Shown here in pieces: positions 8,265 through 17,916 of a stretch of DNA of 64,000 nucleotides. Source of the stretch: Brasilonema sp. CT11 (GTDB lineage: Bacteria; Cyanobacteriota; Cyanobacteriia; Cyanobacteriales; Nostocaceae); the NCBI RefSeq assembly GCF_017982655.1, contig NZ_JABXYX010000010.1, positions 18,183-82,182 of the forward strand, read 5' to 3'. A program made the position numbers and the translations under genes. How positions within the stretch are numbered: the first letter of the stretch is position 1; each line of letters begins with the position of its first letter. The notes beneath the pieces are model-generated. The model was not told where the DNA came from. It did no database searches and saw only the letters and a program-made list of their open reading frames with translations.

Positions 8265-10535
8265 TTACTTAGTAATTTTACCCATGTATTTTCCCCATAA
8301 TTCAGCAGCTTGACCGCTACTGCCAGATGTGGGGGCATTGTTGTCGTTTCCCAACCAAATACCAGTCACCAGACGCCGACTAGGAATAAAGCCAATAAAC
8401 CACAAGTCAACGTTTTTATCTGTTGTACCAGTTTTACCTGCTTCCCCCAGTCCTAGTTGTGCACTGCGACCAGTACCGTTTGCGATCACACCGCGCAGAA
8501 GACGAATCATTGTATCGGCAATGTTAGGCTGTAGCACTCGTTTGTTGGCGTCCGGATTTTGGTCATAGGAGTACATCACACGGCAAGTTTTCAGATCCTT
8601 TGGATCGCGGCAATCACTGCTATCTAGAATCCGGCTAATTGCATGAGGGCGATTCCACACACCTCCATTACCAATAGCGCCAAATGCACCTGTCATTTCC
8701 ATGACATTCACGACACTTTGACCTAATACTAAGCCAGGAACTGGATCTAGATCTGACTTCACCCCTAATCGTCGCGCCATTGCCACGATTTTATTTAGCC
8801 CAACTTCTTTGGCAACCCTCAATGCGATCGGGTTTTCAGATAATGCTAGCCCTGTGGCGAGATCCAAGCTACCTGCGCTTGTACGACATGGTTTGTAGGT
8901 AAAGCCTTGCCAACGAAAAGGGGAGCACGAATATGAGTTTCCGGGTGAAATGCCTTGCTCAATAGCAGCTGTGTAAGTAAAGACTTTGAAGGTGGAACCT
9001 GGTTGTCTTTTTGCTTGAACCGCACGATTGAACTGGCTTGATTTATAATCCTTACCTCCAATCATTGCCAGGATACTTCCATCGCTGGAATCAAGGGTCA
9101 GCATTGCTCCTTGAGAAAAACCAAAAGAGGGCCCTGCGTTGCTAATATGTTTACTCAGTGCTTCTTCTGCTTGTTTTTGAATTGCTGGATCGAGCCGAGT
9201 TTCAATAATAAAGTTTCCTTCTGTTGCCAGTTCTTTTCCCAGAATGGTTTCTAGTTCTTGAAAGACATAACTATAAAAATAAGGAGCAGTTGTTTTTGCC
9301 TGCCGTTCGCAGACTTTAGAGCTGATTTCAATGGGCGATCGCCTAGCTCGGTTATACTCATCTGGTTTGATTTTGCCTATCTCCAGCATCCGCTTGAGGA
9401 CTCGATTGCGGTACTCGATGGTTCTTAGCTTGTTCTGGTTATCTCCTCCACAAAAATCGAAACCGTTGGGAGCAGGTAAAATTGCCACCAAAGTCGCCGC
9501 CTCTGAGAGGGTTAACTCTTTTGCTGACTTGTCAAAGTAATACCGAGAAGCATCCTCGAAACCGGAGGTATCTGCTCCTAAGAAAACCCGATTTAAATAA
9601 GTAAGTAAGATGAAATCTTTACTGTAAAACGTTTCTAATTTTAGGGAGACAACCGCTTCTCGAAGTTTACGCCCAAGAGAATCTTGCCTGCCAACATAAT
9701 CGCGGAACAAACTCCTGGCAACTTGCTGGGTGACTGTACTCGCTCCTTGCTGGATATCACCGCTCTTGCTATTTATCAATACGGCTCGTAAAATTCCTAG
9801 CGGATCAACTCCAAAGTGCCAGTAATAACGGCTATCTTCAGAAGCAACGACTGCGGTGGGTAAGTAAGGACCAAAGTCCTGCAACCGCTTCATATCTATA
9901 TGAGAAGTCGTCCGAGGCTCGCGTAACTTGGTGACTCCATCACGAGCGTAAACAACCACTGGTGCTCGCGTTGCTCCAGGTAAAGGTTTGACAGAAACTT
10001 TCAGAGATTCAACGCCAATAACCAGAGCCATGAGAGCGGTGGCTCCACCCACGCCGTAAGCTGCCCAAGTTGCTACTCTAAGATACCAAGGGGGTGGATC
10101 AACGTATTGCACTCTGACTGAGGCGGCGAGTTCTGGAGGTCCGAGAGTGAGAACATCGCCGTGACGTAACTCTAAAGAATTGACGCGACGTTTACCCCGA
10201 TAAATGCCATTTGTGGAGTTTTCATCTTTAATAACGAAAACAGATTGTCTTTGAGCAGAATCCCGTGAAAGAGACAGGTGAATTTGGCTGACAACTGGGT
10301 TACGGACAACAATATCGCAGGATTTGGAACTGCGACCTAGCATGTAGCGATCGCCCAACAACGGATACACCTCCGCCTTATCTGCCCCTGAATCCTGCAC
10401 CAAAAGTTCTGGTACCTTGGCGTTTGGTTTGAGTGCTAATTTCGAGAAATCGACTCTGGCTTGAATTGTTTGTACTGCTTGAGTTATTTGACCAAGCAAA
10501 GTTTGTGGCTTTTGAGGCGGTTGGGGGGAACTCAT
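8265..10535 (-). CDS. Class A penicillin-binding protein with N-terminal FHA domain
   Basis: A bifunctional peptidoglycan synthase with a phosphothreonine-binding domain on its cytoplasmic side. Order: FHA domain (about 55-145; LGRSSKSCDIVV and NSTNGIYRG), membrane helix (about 154-174), GT51 glycosyltransferase (Glu233 in ASEDSRYYWH; QQGASTVTQQ at 262), then transpeptidase with Ser514 in GSTFK, SEN at 566 and KTGTT at 701. All catalytic motifs are intact. The FHA domain points to control by Ser/Thr kinases, an inference from the family. It ends close to the convergent DUF4335 gene; upstream is a 448-bp gap. Confidence 0.95.
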   Translation of the reverse strand: MSSPQPPQKPQTLLGQITQAVQTIQARVDFSKLALKPNAKVPELLVQDSGADKAEVYPLLGDRYMLGRSSKSCDIVVRNPVVSQIHLSLSRDSAQRQSVFVIKDENSTNGIYRGKRRVNSLELRHGDVLTLGPPELAASVRVQYVDPPPWYLRVATWAAYGVGGATALMALVIGVESLKVSVKPLPGATRAPVVVYARDGVTKLREPRTTSHIDMKRLQDFGPYLPTAVVASEDSRYYWHFGVDPLGILRAVLINSKSGDIQQGASTVTQQVARSLFRDYVGRQDSLGRKLREAVVSLKLETFYSKDFILLTYLNRVFLGADTSGFEDASRYYFDKSAKELTLSEAATLVAILPAPNGFDFCGGDNQNKLRTIEYRNRVLKRMLEIGKIKPDEYNRARRSPIEISSKVCERQAKTTAPYFYSYVFQELETILGKELATEGNFIIETRLDPAIQKQAEEALSKHISNAGPSFGFSQGAMLTLDSSDGSILAMIGGKDYKSSQFNRAVQAKRQPGSTFKVFTYTAAIEQGISPGNSYSCSPFRWQGFTYKPCRTSAGSLDLATGLALSENPIALRVAKEVGLNKIVAMARRLGVKSDLDPVPGLVLGQSVVNVMEMTGAFGAIGNGGVWNRPHAISRILDSSDCRDPKDLKTCRVMYSYDQNPDANKRVLQPNIADTMIRLLRGVIANGTGRSAQLGLGEAGKTGTTDKNVDLWFIGFIPSRRLVTGIWLGNDNNAPTSGSSGQAAELWGKYMGKITK

Positions 10536-10983
10536 CGGCTATTTACACCACATTTATTGGTAAGGAATCGGGCGCATTGCAACCTCGATGCTAGTATTCC
10601 ACCATTGTAATCATAAGCCTACGAAGACGTTGGTGGTATGGAATTGTTCCCGACTCAATTTGATACTTCAAAAATATATATAAATAATAATTAGACTTAT
10701 GTTGTTAATTTTGCCACATCATATTTTGTCATGATTTTTCTTCTAACCAAGTCATGCTTATTTTGTCTACCTTTACTTTCTTCACAAAATGTGAAGTTGA
10801 GACTTCCAATGCGGTACTTTTTCCCTGACTACTTTATAAAAGTAAACAGATAAACCCTACATTGTTAACATATAAGAATTTTAAAAGCAACAATACATAT
10901 CTTCTTTTAGGATGATTTCTTAAAAGCTCATATTTTGGTTTAATGAGCGGAAGTACTCCGTTGAGGTGTTGAGGTGAAGTAAT
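10536..10983. other. Intergenic region between divergent genes
   Basis: AT-rich 448-bp spacer between the PBP gene and the Gly/Pro-rich gene. It presumably carries both promoters; TATAAT-like boxes are frequent but none stands out. A repeated GTTGAGGTGTTGAGGTG just before the ATG at 10984 contains the likely ribosome-binding site. Confidence 0.35.
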
Positions 10984-11634
10984 ATGAACGGAAAATTTTT
11001 GACCTTTATCGGTGCAGCACTAGCTCTAGCGTTAACCAGCAACGTTGCTGTTGCCCAGTCAGCCAAATACCTAATAGGTCAATCTAGCGGAGGTCCATCC
11101 TCTGGATCATCGGGGGAACTAAAACTTTCACCAAGAGTAAATAAGGAAAAGTTTTGTAAGGATTACCCTCTTAATTCCCGGTGTCAAGGAAGCTCAGCAT
11201 CTACATCAAGCCCTTCGGGTGGCAGTACTGAAACACCAAAGAAACCTTCTGACAGCGGCACCCCTGGTGGTACAGGAACACCAGGCACTGCACCTTCTGA
11301 TCCTGGCACCAGAGGCAATCCCAGCGGCAGCACCGAAGCTGCGCCGCCTCCTGCTGGTAATCCTAGCCTGCCCAGTGGAGATACTAAAACGACTCCTCCT
11401 GGTGGTACAGGCGATATGCCAGCTACTCCTCCTGGAGGTACAACAGGTGCTCCTGACAGCAGCACCCCTGGTGGCACAGGTGTACCAGGTACTGGACCTG
11501 CTGACCCAGGCACTACAAATACTCCTGGTAGTACAAATGAAAGCGCCCCGCCTCCCGCTGGTAACCCAGCTAACCCTGGCAGCACCACTGATCCCAGCAC
11601 TCCAACTTCCCCTGGCTCTCCAGGCTCTAGGTAG
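10984..11634 (+). CDS. Secreted Gly/Pro/Ser/Thr-rich low-complexity protein
   Basis: 216 aa. A clear signal peptide (hydrophobic LTFIGAALALALTSNVAVAQS) ends around residue 25. A short region with two cysteines follows (EKFCKDYPLNSRCQG). From about residue 75 to the end the protein is an almost pure mix of Gly, Pro, Ser and Thr, with imperfect repeats such as GGTGTPGT and APPPAGNP. It is probably an exported, disordered, wall- or sheath-associated protein; no enzyme domain is visible. Long open frames on the other strands here are by-products of the biased composition. Confidence 0.7.
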   Translation: MNGKFLTFIGAALALALTSNVAVAQSAKYLIGQSSGGPSSGSSGELKLSPRVNKEKFCKDYPLNSRCQGSSASTSSPSGGSTETPKKPSDSGTPGGTGTPGTAPSDPGTRGNPSGSTEAAPPPAGNPSLPSGDTKTTPPGGTGDMPATPPGGTTGAPDSSTPGGTGVPGTGPADPGTTNTPGSTNESAPPPAGNPANPGSTTDPSTPTSPGSPGSR

Positions 11635-11741
11635 GTAAAAATACAACAGCACAGATGGACTCAAGAAGTAGTCTTAGGCTTGCCTAACTGTTGTTTCTGA
11701 AAAAATCTATGGTCTCAGGTGAGAGTCTGGGGTCAAAAAAT

Positions 11742-11766
11742 AAAAAGTCCGTATGACGGACTTTTT
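11742..11766. terminator. Bidirectional rho-independent terminator
   Basis: Perfect stem AAAAAGTCCGT / ACGGACTTTTT with loop ATG, followed by ATTTTTTTC on the plus strand and A/T-rich on the other. It lies between the convergent low-complexity gene and lspA and probably stops both. Confidence 0.85.
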
Positions 11767-11784
11767 ATTTTTTTCTTTGACTTT

Positions 11785-12258
11785 TTATCGTGATCTACGA
11801 TGTGAAGCGGGTGTTTTTTGAAAGGTAGCAATCAGTAGGCAAATAATACCGATATTAATAAAGACATCTGCCAAGTTAAAAACTGGAAAGTTAATGAGTC
11901 GAAAATCCAGAAAATCAACCACGTAGCCATGAACAAATCGGTCAATGCCGTTACCGATCGCTCCGCCTAAAATTAAACCATAGCCTAGTTGATCCCAAAA
12001 ATGCAACACTGTAAACCATGCCAGTGCTATCAATGCTAAACTCACTCCTAAAGATAGCCAGCGTAACCACTCTACTTTCCCTGTTAACAAACTAAAGGCT
12101 GCACCAGTGTTGGTAACGTAGGTGAGGTGAAATATCCCTGGTAACAGGGCTTGTGTCTGTCCTGAGTTAAAGGTTTGCACCACCCAGTATTTTGTCAGTT
12201 GGTCTAAGAGAAAAGCTAAAAAGGCAGCAATCCAGAAGAGGAGATTTTTTACACTCAT
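11785..12258 (-). CDS. lspA: Lipoprotein signal peptidase
   Basis: LspA is an inner-membrane aspartyl protease that removes signal peptides from prolipoproteins. Four membrane spans are visible, and the two catalytic aspartates lie in GNGIDRF and FNLADVF. I take the start as MSVKNLL (157 aa); an upstream ATG at 12279 falls in STRR repeats and adds only seven unlikely residues. bioY lies upstream in the same direction, beyond a 300-bp repeat element. PstS in this window, with its LAAC lipobox, would be a substrate. Confidence 0.95.
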   Translation of the reverse strand: MSVKNLLFWIAAFLAFLLDQLTKYWVVQTFNSGQTQALLPGIFHLTYVTNTGAAFSLLTGKVEWLRWLSLGVSLALIALAWFTVLHFWDQLGYGLILGGAIGNGIDRFVHGYVVDFLDFRLINFPVFNLADVFINIGIICLLIATFQKTPASHRRSR

Positions 12259-12322
12259 GGTGAATTTGTCATTTATCATTTGTCATTTGTCAACAGTCAT
12301 TAGTCATTAGTCAAACAACTCT

Positions 12323-12629
12323 AGGACTTACGCAAAAGAGATCCCCCAACCCCCTTAAAAAGGGGGCTTTTAAGATACCCCCCTTTTTAAGGGGAGCCAC
12401 TGCGTTGGGGAGCCACTGCCGTGCGCGGGTTAAGCGCGTTGAGGTATGTGGCGTGAGCCAGTACTTGATGAGGGTTTCCCGACAGAGGTATCTGGTGAGA
12501 CCAGCGCTGCAGGAGGGTTTCCCGACAGAGGCGACGGGCGTTCCCGAAGGGCGTCCGGGTTAAGCGACTTGTAGCAAGTGGCGTGGGTTAGGGGGGATCG
12601 AGGCTTCGAGTTTTCAGTGCGTAAGTCCT
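12323..12629. repeat. MITE-like element with AGGACTTACGCA terminal inverted repeats
   Basis: Exact 12-bp terminal inverted repeats, AGGACTTACGCA at 12323-12334 and TGCGTAAGTCCT at 12618-12629, bound a 307-bp non-coding element. Inside are nested palindromes (CCCCCTTAAAAAGGGGG), several GTTAAGCG/GGGTTTCCCG blocks and GCGTCCGGGTTAAGCG repeats. A smaller element with the same termini lies at 19215-19316. Non-autonomous, with no transposase. Confidence 0.75.
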
Positions 12630-12667
12630 GAACTCTAGACTATTGACTGTTGACTCTGGACTCATGA

Positions 12668-13255
12668 CTAGTAAAACATCAGGTGGCGGAGCACGTATGC
12701 TATTACGACGACAGCACAAGCTATGGCTAGTTGTCCAGGGAGTGCAAACCAGGAGTATCTAAGCATAGCTTGCATCAAAGACAGAGTTTCTGTTCCTTGC
12801 CACTGCAAAACATAGCTGAGTATCAAATAAGTAATACCGCATAAGTGGACAATTAACAAGCCACAAAAGCAACTAAAGGCAAGAGTTTCTAATCGAGGTC
12901 TAGCTTTAAAAGCGAAAAACCCACAAATCCAAGCTCCAGGGATAAAACCGAGCAAATAACCAAACTGGGATACTTTCACATAACCAATGCCACCACCATC
13001 AGCAAATACTGGTAATAATGTTAACCCCATTACTATATACGCAATTTGCGAGAGCGCACCAGCATTCTTGCCTCCTAAACAACCAGCTAGCAGCACCCCA
13101 CCAATTTGATAGGTGACACCTAGAGAAAATGCATGAATTCCATATTGACTCCAACTCAACGGTGAGGTGGCGACATAACCTTCTAAAAAGGTACCACCCA
13201 TCGTTAGCAATAAGCCAATCATAGACCATAGTAATTGATTGGATGCAGCTAGCAT
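12668..13255 (-). CDS. bioY: Biotin transporter BioY
   Basis: BioY is the substrate-binding membrane component of the energy-coupling-factor biotin importer. The 195-aa protein is almost wholly hydrophobic, with about six membrane spans, and carries the family-typical YQIGGVLLAGCLGG and GFIPGAWICGF segments. No EcfA or EcfT gene is nearby, so it either works alone or shares a module encoded elsewhere. It precedes lspA on the same strand. Confidence 0.88.
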   Translation of the reverse strand: MLAASNQLLWSMIGLLLTMGGTFLEGYVATSPLSWSQYGIHAFSLGVTYQIGGVLLAGCLGGKNAGALSQIAYIVMGLTLLPVFADGGGIGYVKVSQFGYLLGFIPGAWICGFFAFKARPRLETLAFSCFCGLLIVHLCGITYLILSYVLQWQGTETLSLMQAMLRYSWFALPGQLAIACAVVVIAYVLRHLMFY

Positions 13256-13675
13256 TTATAAAGTACTCATGCAAAGGACTCTCGTACAAATATGTCAATC
13301 AATTAAGTATTTTTTTCTTTGATTTCTGTATGATCTTGTTTTTTTATCTCTGTATTTTAACAATTTCAAAACTTTTCTTTGAAGACCTTTAGCTGTTTCA
13401 TAGAACTTTATGATCCCTGAATTGGATAGACTTCCTAAACGACTATTGTTGTATAACGTGTTTTTGTTGAGCTTATACTAAAACAAAAGTACTATTGTAT
13501 TATTTGTTTTCCGAATTATCGAATTGCACTGAGAAAATTTAATCGAGTAAAGAATATTAGATTTTGCGATATCGGGGTGAGAAAAAGTAGTCATTTGGAT
13601 AATCTTAACCTTATCTTTACTTTCGCGCTGTATAGTATGATCGCTTAGCTGGAAAATCACCAAAAAAACATATCC
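13256..13675. other. Intergenic region upstream of bioY and pstS
   Basis: 420 bp, AT-rich, between divergent bioY and pstS. Apart from the Pho box at 13604-13622, I see no further clear element. Confidence 0.5.
13604..13622 (+). promoter_or_regulatory. Pho box upstream of pstS
   Basis: Two direct 8-bp repeats, CTTAACCT and CTTTACTT, are separated by TAT (3 bp). This is the cyanobacterial Pho box layout bound by the SphR/PhoB-type regulator. It ends 53 bp before the pstS ATG, a sensible distance for activation under phosphate limitation. Confidence 0.85.
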
Positions 13676-14860
13676 ATGCTTTCTCGTTACTCTGTAACTA
13701 ATATTTCTTGCTTAACAAGAACAGTTTCAGTATTAGCACTGAGCCTCAGCTTAGCTGCTTGCGGTGGTCCGCAAGCGGAAAACGGTAATACCACAAGCGA
13801 AGCCCCTGGTGGTGCAGCAAAGGATGCTACTGCTAGTGCTCCTGGAAAACTAGACCTAGGTGGAAAGGTGAGCTTGAATGGAGCTGGTGCCACCTTCCCT
13901 GCACCGCTGTACCAAACTTGGTTCCAGGCTTTAAACCAGAAAAATCCCAATCTCCAAGTCAACTATCAACCAGTTGGTAGCGGTGCCGGAATTGAGCAAT
14001 TTACCAAAGGTCTTGTAGACTTTGGTGCCAGCGACGTTGCTATGACGGATGAAGAAATCAAGAAGGTGCAAAATGGCGTACTTTTGCTACCGATGACCGC
14101 TGGTAGCATTGTGCTGGCTTACAACTTGCCTGGTGTAGAGGGACTAAAGCTTCCACGGGATGTTTATACCGGTATTTTCTTAGGCACTATCAAGTCTTGG
14201 AACGACCCGAAAATTGCTGCTGCTAACCCTGGTGCAAAACTTCCCAACACGCCAATTACTATTGTGCATCGTGCAGAAGGTAGTGGCACCACAGGTGTGT
14301 TTACGCAACACCTAAGTGCAATTAATCCGGAATGGAAGTCTAAAGTAGGCAGTGGTAAAACTGTAAACTGGCCAGTGGGACTTGCTGCTAAGGGCAATGA
14401 TGGTGTAACTGCCCAAATACAACAAACTCAAGGCTCAATTGGTTACGTCGAGTACGCTTACGCCAAAAATAGTAAACTCAATTTTGCTGCTTTGGAAAAT
14501 AAAGCTAAGCAATTTGTTGCACCTAGCGATCAATCGGCAGCTAAAACCCTGGAATCAGTAACTTTACCAGCAAATCTCCGCGCCTTCATTACAGATCCAG
14601 ACGGTAACGAGTCCTATCCCCTCGTCACCTACACTTGGATTTTGGTTTACAAAAAATATCCCGACGCCATAAAAGCCAAAGCAGTGGAAGCCATGATTGA
14701 GTACGGCTTGACCGAAGGTCAGAAAATGGCTATACAACTAGGCTATGTTCCTCTGCCTCAAACCGTGGTAAAAAAAGTGATAGCGGCTGCCGATGTCATC
14801 AGCCCAGATTATAAAATTTCTGGGGGTGGCAGTGCTACTGGTGCCAGCGCTAGTAAATAG
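13676..14860 (+). CDS. pstS: Phosphate ABC transporter substrate-binding lipoprotein PstS
   Basis: PstS captures phosphate in the periplasm and hands it to PstCA. The signal peptide ends in the lipobox LAAC with Cys29, so this is a lipoprotein. Phosphate-binding motifs GAGATFPAPLY, GSGAGIEQF, DFGASDVAM and HRAEGSGTT are present. The 394 aa length is slightly long because of an Ala/Gly-rich linker after the lipid anchor. It is the first gene of the pstSCAB operon and sits under a Pho box, so it should be induced by phosphate starvation. Confidence 0.98.
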   Translation: MLSRYSVTNISCLTRTVSVLALSLSLAACGGPQAENGNTTSEAPGGAAKDATASAPGKLDLGGKVSLNGAGATFPAPLYQTWFQALNQKNPNLQVNYQPVGSGAGIEQFTKGLVDFGASDVAMTDEEIKKVQNGVLLLPMTAGSIVLAYNLPGVEGLKLPRDVYTGIFLGTIKSWNDPKIAAANPGAKLPNTPITIVHRAEGSGTTGVFTQHLSAINPEWKSKVGSGKTVNWPVGLAAKGNDGVTAQIQQTQGSIGYVEYAYAKNSKLNFAALENKAKQFVAPSDQSAAKTLESVTLPANLRAFITDPDGNESYPLVTYTWILVYKKYPDAIKAKAVEAMIEYGLTEGQKMAIQLGYVPLPQTVVKKVIAAADVISPDYKISGGGSATGASASK

Positions 14861-14971
14861 CACGCTTAGCTTGTCTGCTGTGACTTTTGAATTTTGTTAG
14901 CGCAGCAGGACGCACTCCATTTTCAATTTTGAATTCTTTGGTGTGGTTCGCTCCCACTTCTTCTGCCATTA

Positions 14972-15928
14972 ATGGGTCTCGTCATGACTACACAAGCCCA
15001 AATTCCAATAGTTAAACCACCCTCTCAAGCAGAAAAGTCGCTGGATCGTGGCTTTATTTGGCTGACTCGGCTTTTTGCATTGGGGGTTGCTGCCATCCTA
15101 GTATGGATAGCCCTTCAGGTTACGATTCAGGCGTTGCCTGCTATTCAGAAGTATGGTGCTAACTTTATTGTTAACAGCACTTGGAACCCCGTTACAAATG
15201 AATACGGGGCATTACCGCAAATTTACGGAACTTTAGTAAGCGCTTTTATTGCTTTGCTCATAGCTGTACCAATTGGCGTTGGCACCGCTGTCTTACTGAG
15301 CGAAAATTTCTTACCATCAAAATTGCGCTTAGTACTGGTCTTCTTGGTAGAACTGTTAGCAGCCATTCCTAGCATTGTGTATGGAATCTGGGGATTTTTT
15401 GTTTTAGTTCCCCCGTTAACAAGCCTGGGGAAATTTCTTAATTCTTCCTTGGGCTTTTTGCCAATTTTTAGCACTGTTCCCGCAGGTCCTAATATGTTGG
15501 TTGCTGGAGTCATCCTAGCCATTATGACTTTGCCGATCATCACAGCCATCTCTCGTGATGCTTTGATTTCTTTATCGCCCAGTTTGCGTCAAGCAGCTTT
15601 GGGATTAGGAGCAACCCGTTGGGAAACGATTTTAAAGGTTCTCATTCCATCTGCCTTTTCTGGTATTGTGAGTGCTGTGATGCTGGGACTTGGGCGGGCA
15701 ATGGGAGAAACAATGGCTGTAACCATATTGATTGGAAACGCCAATAACGTTAGCGCCTCGCTATTTGCACCAGGCAATACGATTTCTTCTCTGCTGGCAA
15801 GTCAATTCGCAGAAGCCGGCGGACTGCAAGTTTCAGCTTTAATGTACGCAGCGTTAATTCTGTTTGTTTTAACTTTTATTGTCAACATTTTGGCAGAGTT
15901 AATAGTACTGCGAGTGAAGCGACTGTAA
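14972..15928 (+). CDS. pstC: Phosphate ABC transporter permease PstC
   Basis: An inner-membrane channel half of the Pst importer. Six membrane spans and the MetI-like fold are apparent, with the coupling loop LRQAALGLGATRWETI. The family segment PSIVYGIWGFFVLVP is present. Either the ATG at 14972 or the one 12 bp later (MTTQAQ) may be used. It lies 111 bp after pstS; the pstA start follows after 19 bp. Confidence 0.97.
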   Translation: MGLVMTTQAQIPIVKPPSQAEKSLDRGFIWLTRLFALGVAAILVWIALQVTIQALPAIQKYGANFIVNSTWNPVTNEYGALPQIYGTLVSAFIALLIAVPIGVGTAVLLSENFLPSKLRLVLVFLVELLAAIPSIVYGIWGFFVLVPPLTSLGKFLNSSLGFLPIFSTVPAGPNMLVAGVILAIMTLPIITAISRDALISLSPSLRQAALGLGATRWETILKVLIPSAFSGIVSAVMLGLGRAMGETMAVTILIGNANNVSASLFAPGNTISSLLASQFAEAGGLQVSALMYAALILFVLTFIVNILAELIVLRVKRL

Positions 15929-15947
15929 CATTGGGGTATCTTGAAAT

Positions 15948-16841
15948 ATGACTTCTAACTTTTCACCGCAGTCCTCTGGTGGAGCGGGTCGCACCAATTT
16001 GGCTTACTCTCGCTCGTCTCCCCGGACATTGTTTAACACCGTGATGACGGTTTTAGCATTTGTGTGCGGGATATTGTCTCTTTTGCCCTTGCTGGCAGTG
16101 CTGATTTACGTCCTCTTGCGAGGCTTCAGCAGTTTGAATTTGAACGCATTTACCCAATTACCACCGCCACCTTTCGTACCAGGAGGAGGCTTTGGTCATG
16201 CCATTGTAGGAACAATAATAGTAGTAGCACTTGCTGCACTATTTAGCATTCCCTTTGGAGTTTTGGCAGCAATTTATTTGACAGAGTTTAGCTCTGGTAA
16301 ACTATCTCGCTGGGTTCGGTTTGCTACCAATGTTTTGAGCGGAGTTCCCTCGATTATTGCGGGAGTGTTTGCTTATGGAGTTGTGGTTATAACCACTAAA
16401 ACATTCTCAGCAGTCGCTGGAGGAGTCGCTCTGGGAATTTTGATGTTGCCCATTATAGTGCGAACTACTGACGAATCCTTGCAATTAGTATCGCAAGATT
16501 TGCGCCAAGCCGCAACGGGGTTAGGAGCAACTAAGTTTCAAACAGTTTCCCAAGTGGTGTTACCAGCAGCTGTACCAGCAATTGTGACTGGGGTGACTCT
16601 GGCGATCGCTCGTGCCTCTGGAGAAACTGCACCTTTACTGTTTACCGCTCAAGCCTCTCAGTATTGGCCTAGTGGCTTATTTGACCGTACAGCTTCTCTT
16701 GCTGTTTTTGTTTACAACTTTGGTACTTCGCCATATGCAAATTTGCAGTCACTAGCTTGGGCGGCAGCTTTGATTTTGGTGTTGTTGGTTCTGCTGACAA
16801 ATATCATTGCCCGGTGGGCAACTAGTCGCACACTTAAATAG
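15948..16841 (+). CDS. pstA: Phosphate ABC transporter permease PstA
   Basis: The second channel subunit. It has a long Ser/Gly-rich cytoplasmic N-terminus, about six membrane spans, the SGVPSIIAGVFAYG motif and the coupling loop LRQAATGLGATKFQTV, which is strikingly similar to the PstC loop. 297 aa is normal. It is 19 bp after pstC and 50 bp before pstB, in one operon. Confidence 0.97.
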   Translation: MTSNFSPQSSGGAGRTNLAYSRSSPRTLFNTVMTVLAFVCGILSLLPLLAVLIYVLLRGFSSLNLNAFTQLPPPPFVPGGGFGHAIVGTIIVVALAALFSIPFGVLAAIYLTEFSSGKLSRWVRFATNVLSGVPSIIAGVFAYGVVVITTKTFSAVAGGVALGILMLPIIVRTTDESLQLVSQDLRQAATGLGATKFQTVSQVVLPAAVPAIVTGVTLAIARASGETAPLLFTAQASQYWPSGLFDRTASLAVFVYNFGTSPYANLQSLAWAAALILVLLVLLTNIIARWATSRTLK

Positions 16842-16891
16842 AAAAGCAAGCTCGAACACTTAACTAAAATCAGAAAAAAGCACCACTATTT

Positions 16892-17698
16892 ATGACTACC
16901 AATACTAGAACCGGGAATCAAACAGATACGGTTTTTCGTACAGAGGGACTCAACGTATACTACGGAAATTTTTTAGCAGTACGCGATATTTGGTTGGATG
17001 TCCCGAGAAATAACGTAATAGCCTTTATTGGTCCTTCTGGATGTGGTAAAAGTACCTTGCTGCGCTGCTACAATCGCCTCAACGATCTAATTGAAAGTTT
17101 TCGAGCAGAGGGAAAAGTTTTTTACCAGGGTGAAGATTTGTATGCACCTCACATTGACCCTGTAGAAGTGCGTCGTAGGATTGGGATGGTGTTTCAAAGA
17201 CCAAACCCGTTTCCAAAGTCAATTTATGACAATATCGCCTTTGGTCCAAGACTCAACGGCTTCAAAGGTGATATGGATGAACTGGTAGAGCGATCGCTCA
17301 GACAAGCGGCTTTATGGGATGAAGTCAAAGACAAACTGCGGCAAAGTGGTTTATCTTTATCTGGTGGACAACAACAGCGTTTGTGTATTGCTCGGGCGAT
17401 CGCAGTTCAACCTGAAGTTATTTTAATGGATGAACCCTGTTCTGCTCTTGACCCCATTTCCACCCTACGGGTTGAAGACTTGCTGCATGAACTTAAGGAG
17501 CAGTATACGATTTTGATCGTGACTCACAATATGCAACAAGCTTCGCGGGTTTCAGATAAGACAGCCTTTTTTAACGTTCAAACTTCCGAAAAAGGAAATC
17601 GTACTGGCTATCTTGTAGAATATGACCGCACAGAGGTCATTTTCCAAGATCCTAAACAGGAAGCTACCAAGGAATACGTCAGCGGTAAGTTCGGTTAA
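16892..17698 (+). CDS. pstB: Phosphate ABC transporter ATP-binding protein PstB
   Basis: The ATPase that powers the Pst importer at the inner face of the membrane. Walker [11 protein letters not shown]-loop VFQRPNPFP, signature LSGGQQQR, Walker [14 protein letters not shown] and switch His in IVTHNMQQ are all intact. 268 aa is normal. It is the last gene of the operon; a terminator follows within 50 bp. No phoU is present here. Confidence 0.98.
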   Translation: MTTNTRTGNQTDTVFRTEGLNVYYGNFLAVRDIWLDVPRNNVIAFIGPSGCGKSTLLRCYNRLNDLIESFRAEGKVFYQGEDLYAPHIDPVEVRRRIGMVFQRPNPFPKSIYDNIAFGPRLNGFKGDMDELVERSLRQAALWDEVKDKLRQSGLSLSGGQQQRLCIARAIAVQPEVILMDEPCSALDPISTLRVEDLLHELKEQYTILIVTHNMQQASRVSDKTAFFNVQTSEKGNRTGYLVEYDRTEVIFQDPKQEATKEYVSGKFG

Positions 17699-17747
17699 AG
17701 ATTACATATTCTTTTTTGTCGCAATAATGATTTATAGCAAGACGCTT

Positions 17748-17776
17748 AAAGTTTTCGGGGTTAACCTGAAAACTTT
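17748..17776 (+). terminator. Terminator of the pst operon
   Basis: Arms AAAGTTTTC and GAAAACTTT, with GGGGTTAACCT between them, are followed by TTCATTTTT. It lies 50 bp after the pstB stop. Confidence 0.75.
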
Positions 17777-17791
17777 TTTCATTTTTAGATA

Positions 17792-17862
17792 AGCGGGCGG
17801 CGGGAATCGAACCCGCATTAATAGCTTGGAAGGCTATAGTTTTACCACTAAACTACGCCCGC
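17792..17862 (-). tRNA. tRNA-Gly (anticodon TCC)
   Basis: Read on the minus strand, the 71-nt cloverleaf has a 7-bp acceptor stem GCGGGCG/CGCCCGC, the T-arm GCGGG-TTCGATT-CCCGC and the anticodon loop CTTCCAA, giving TCC (glycine, GGA/GGG codons). The discriminator is T and CCA is not encoded. It is convergent with pstB and lies upstream of nothing on its own strand. Confidence 0.97.
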
Positions 17863-17916
17863 AAATTCACAACTATTAGAACATAACACAATTTTAGTCA
17901 GATGCCAAGTATTTGA

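Noticed and set aside
11184-11664. Long frames opposite and beside the Gly/Pro-rich secreted gene
   Set aside because: They are shadows of the biased composition of the real gene, which alone has a signal peptide and ribosome-binding site.
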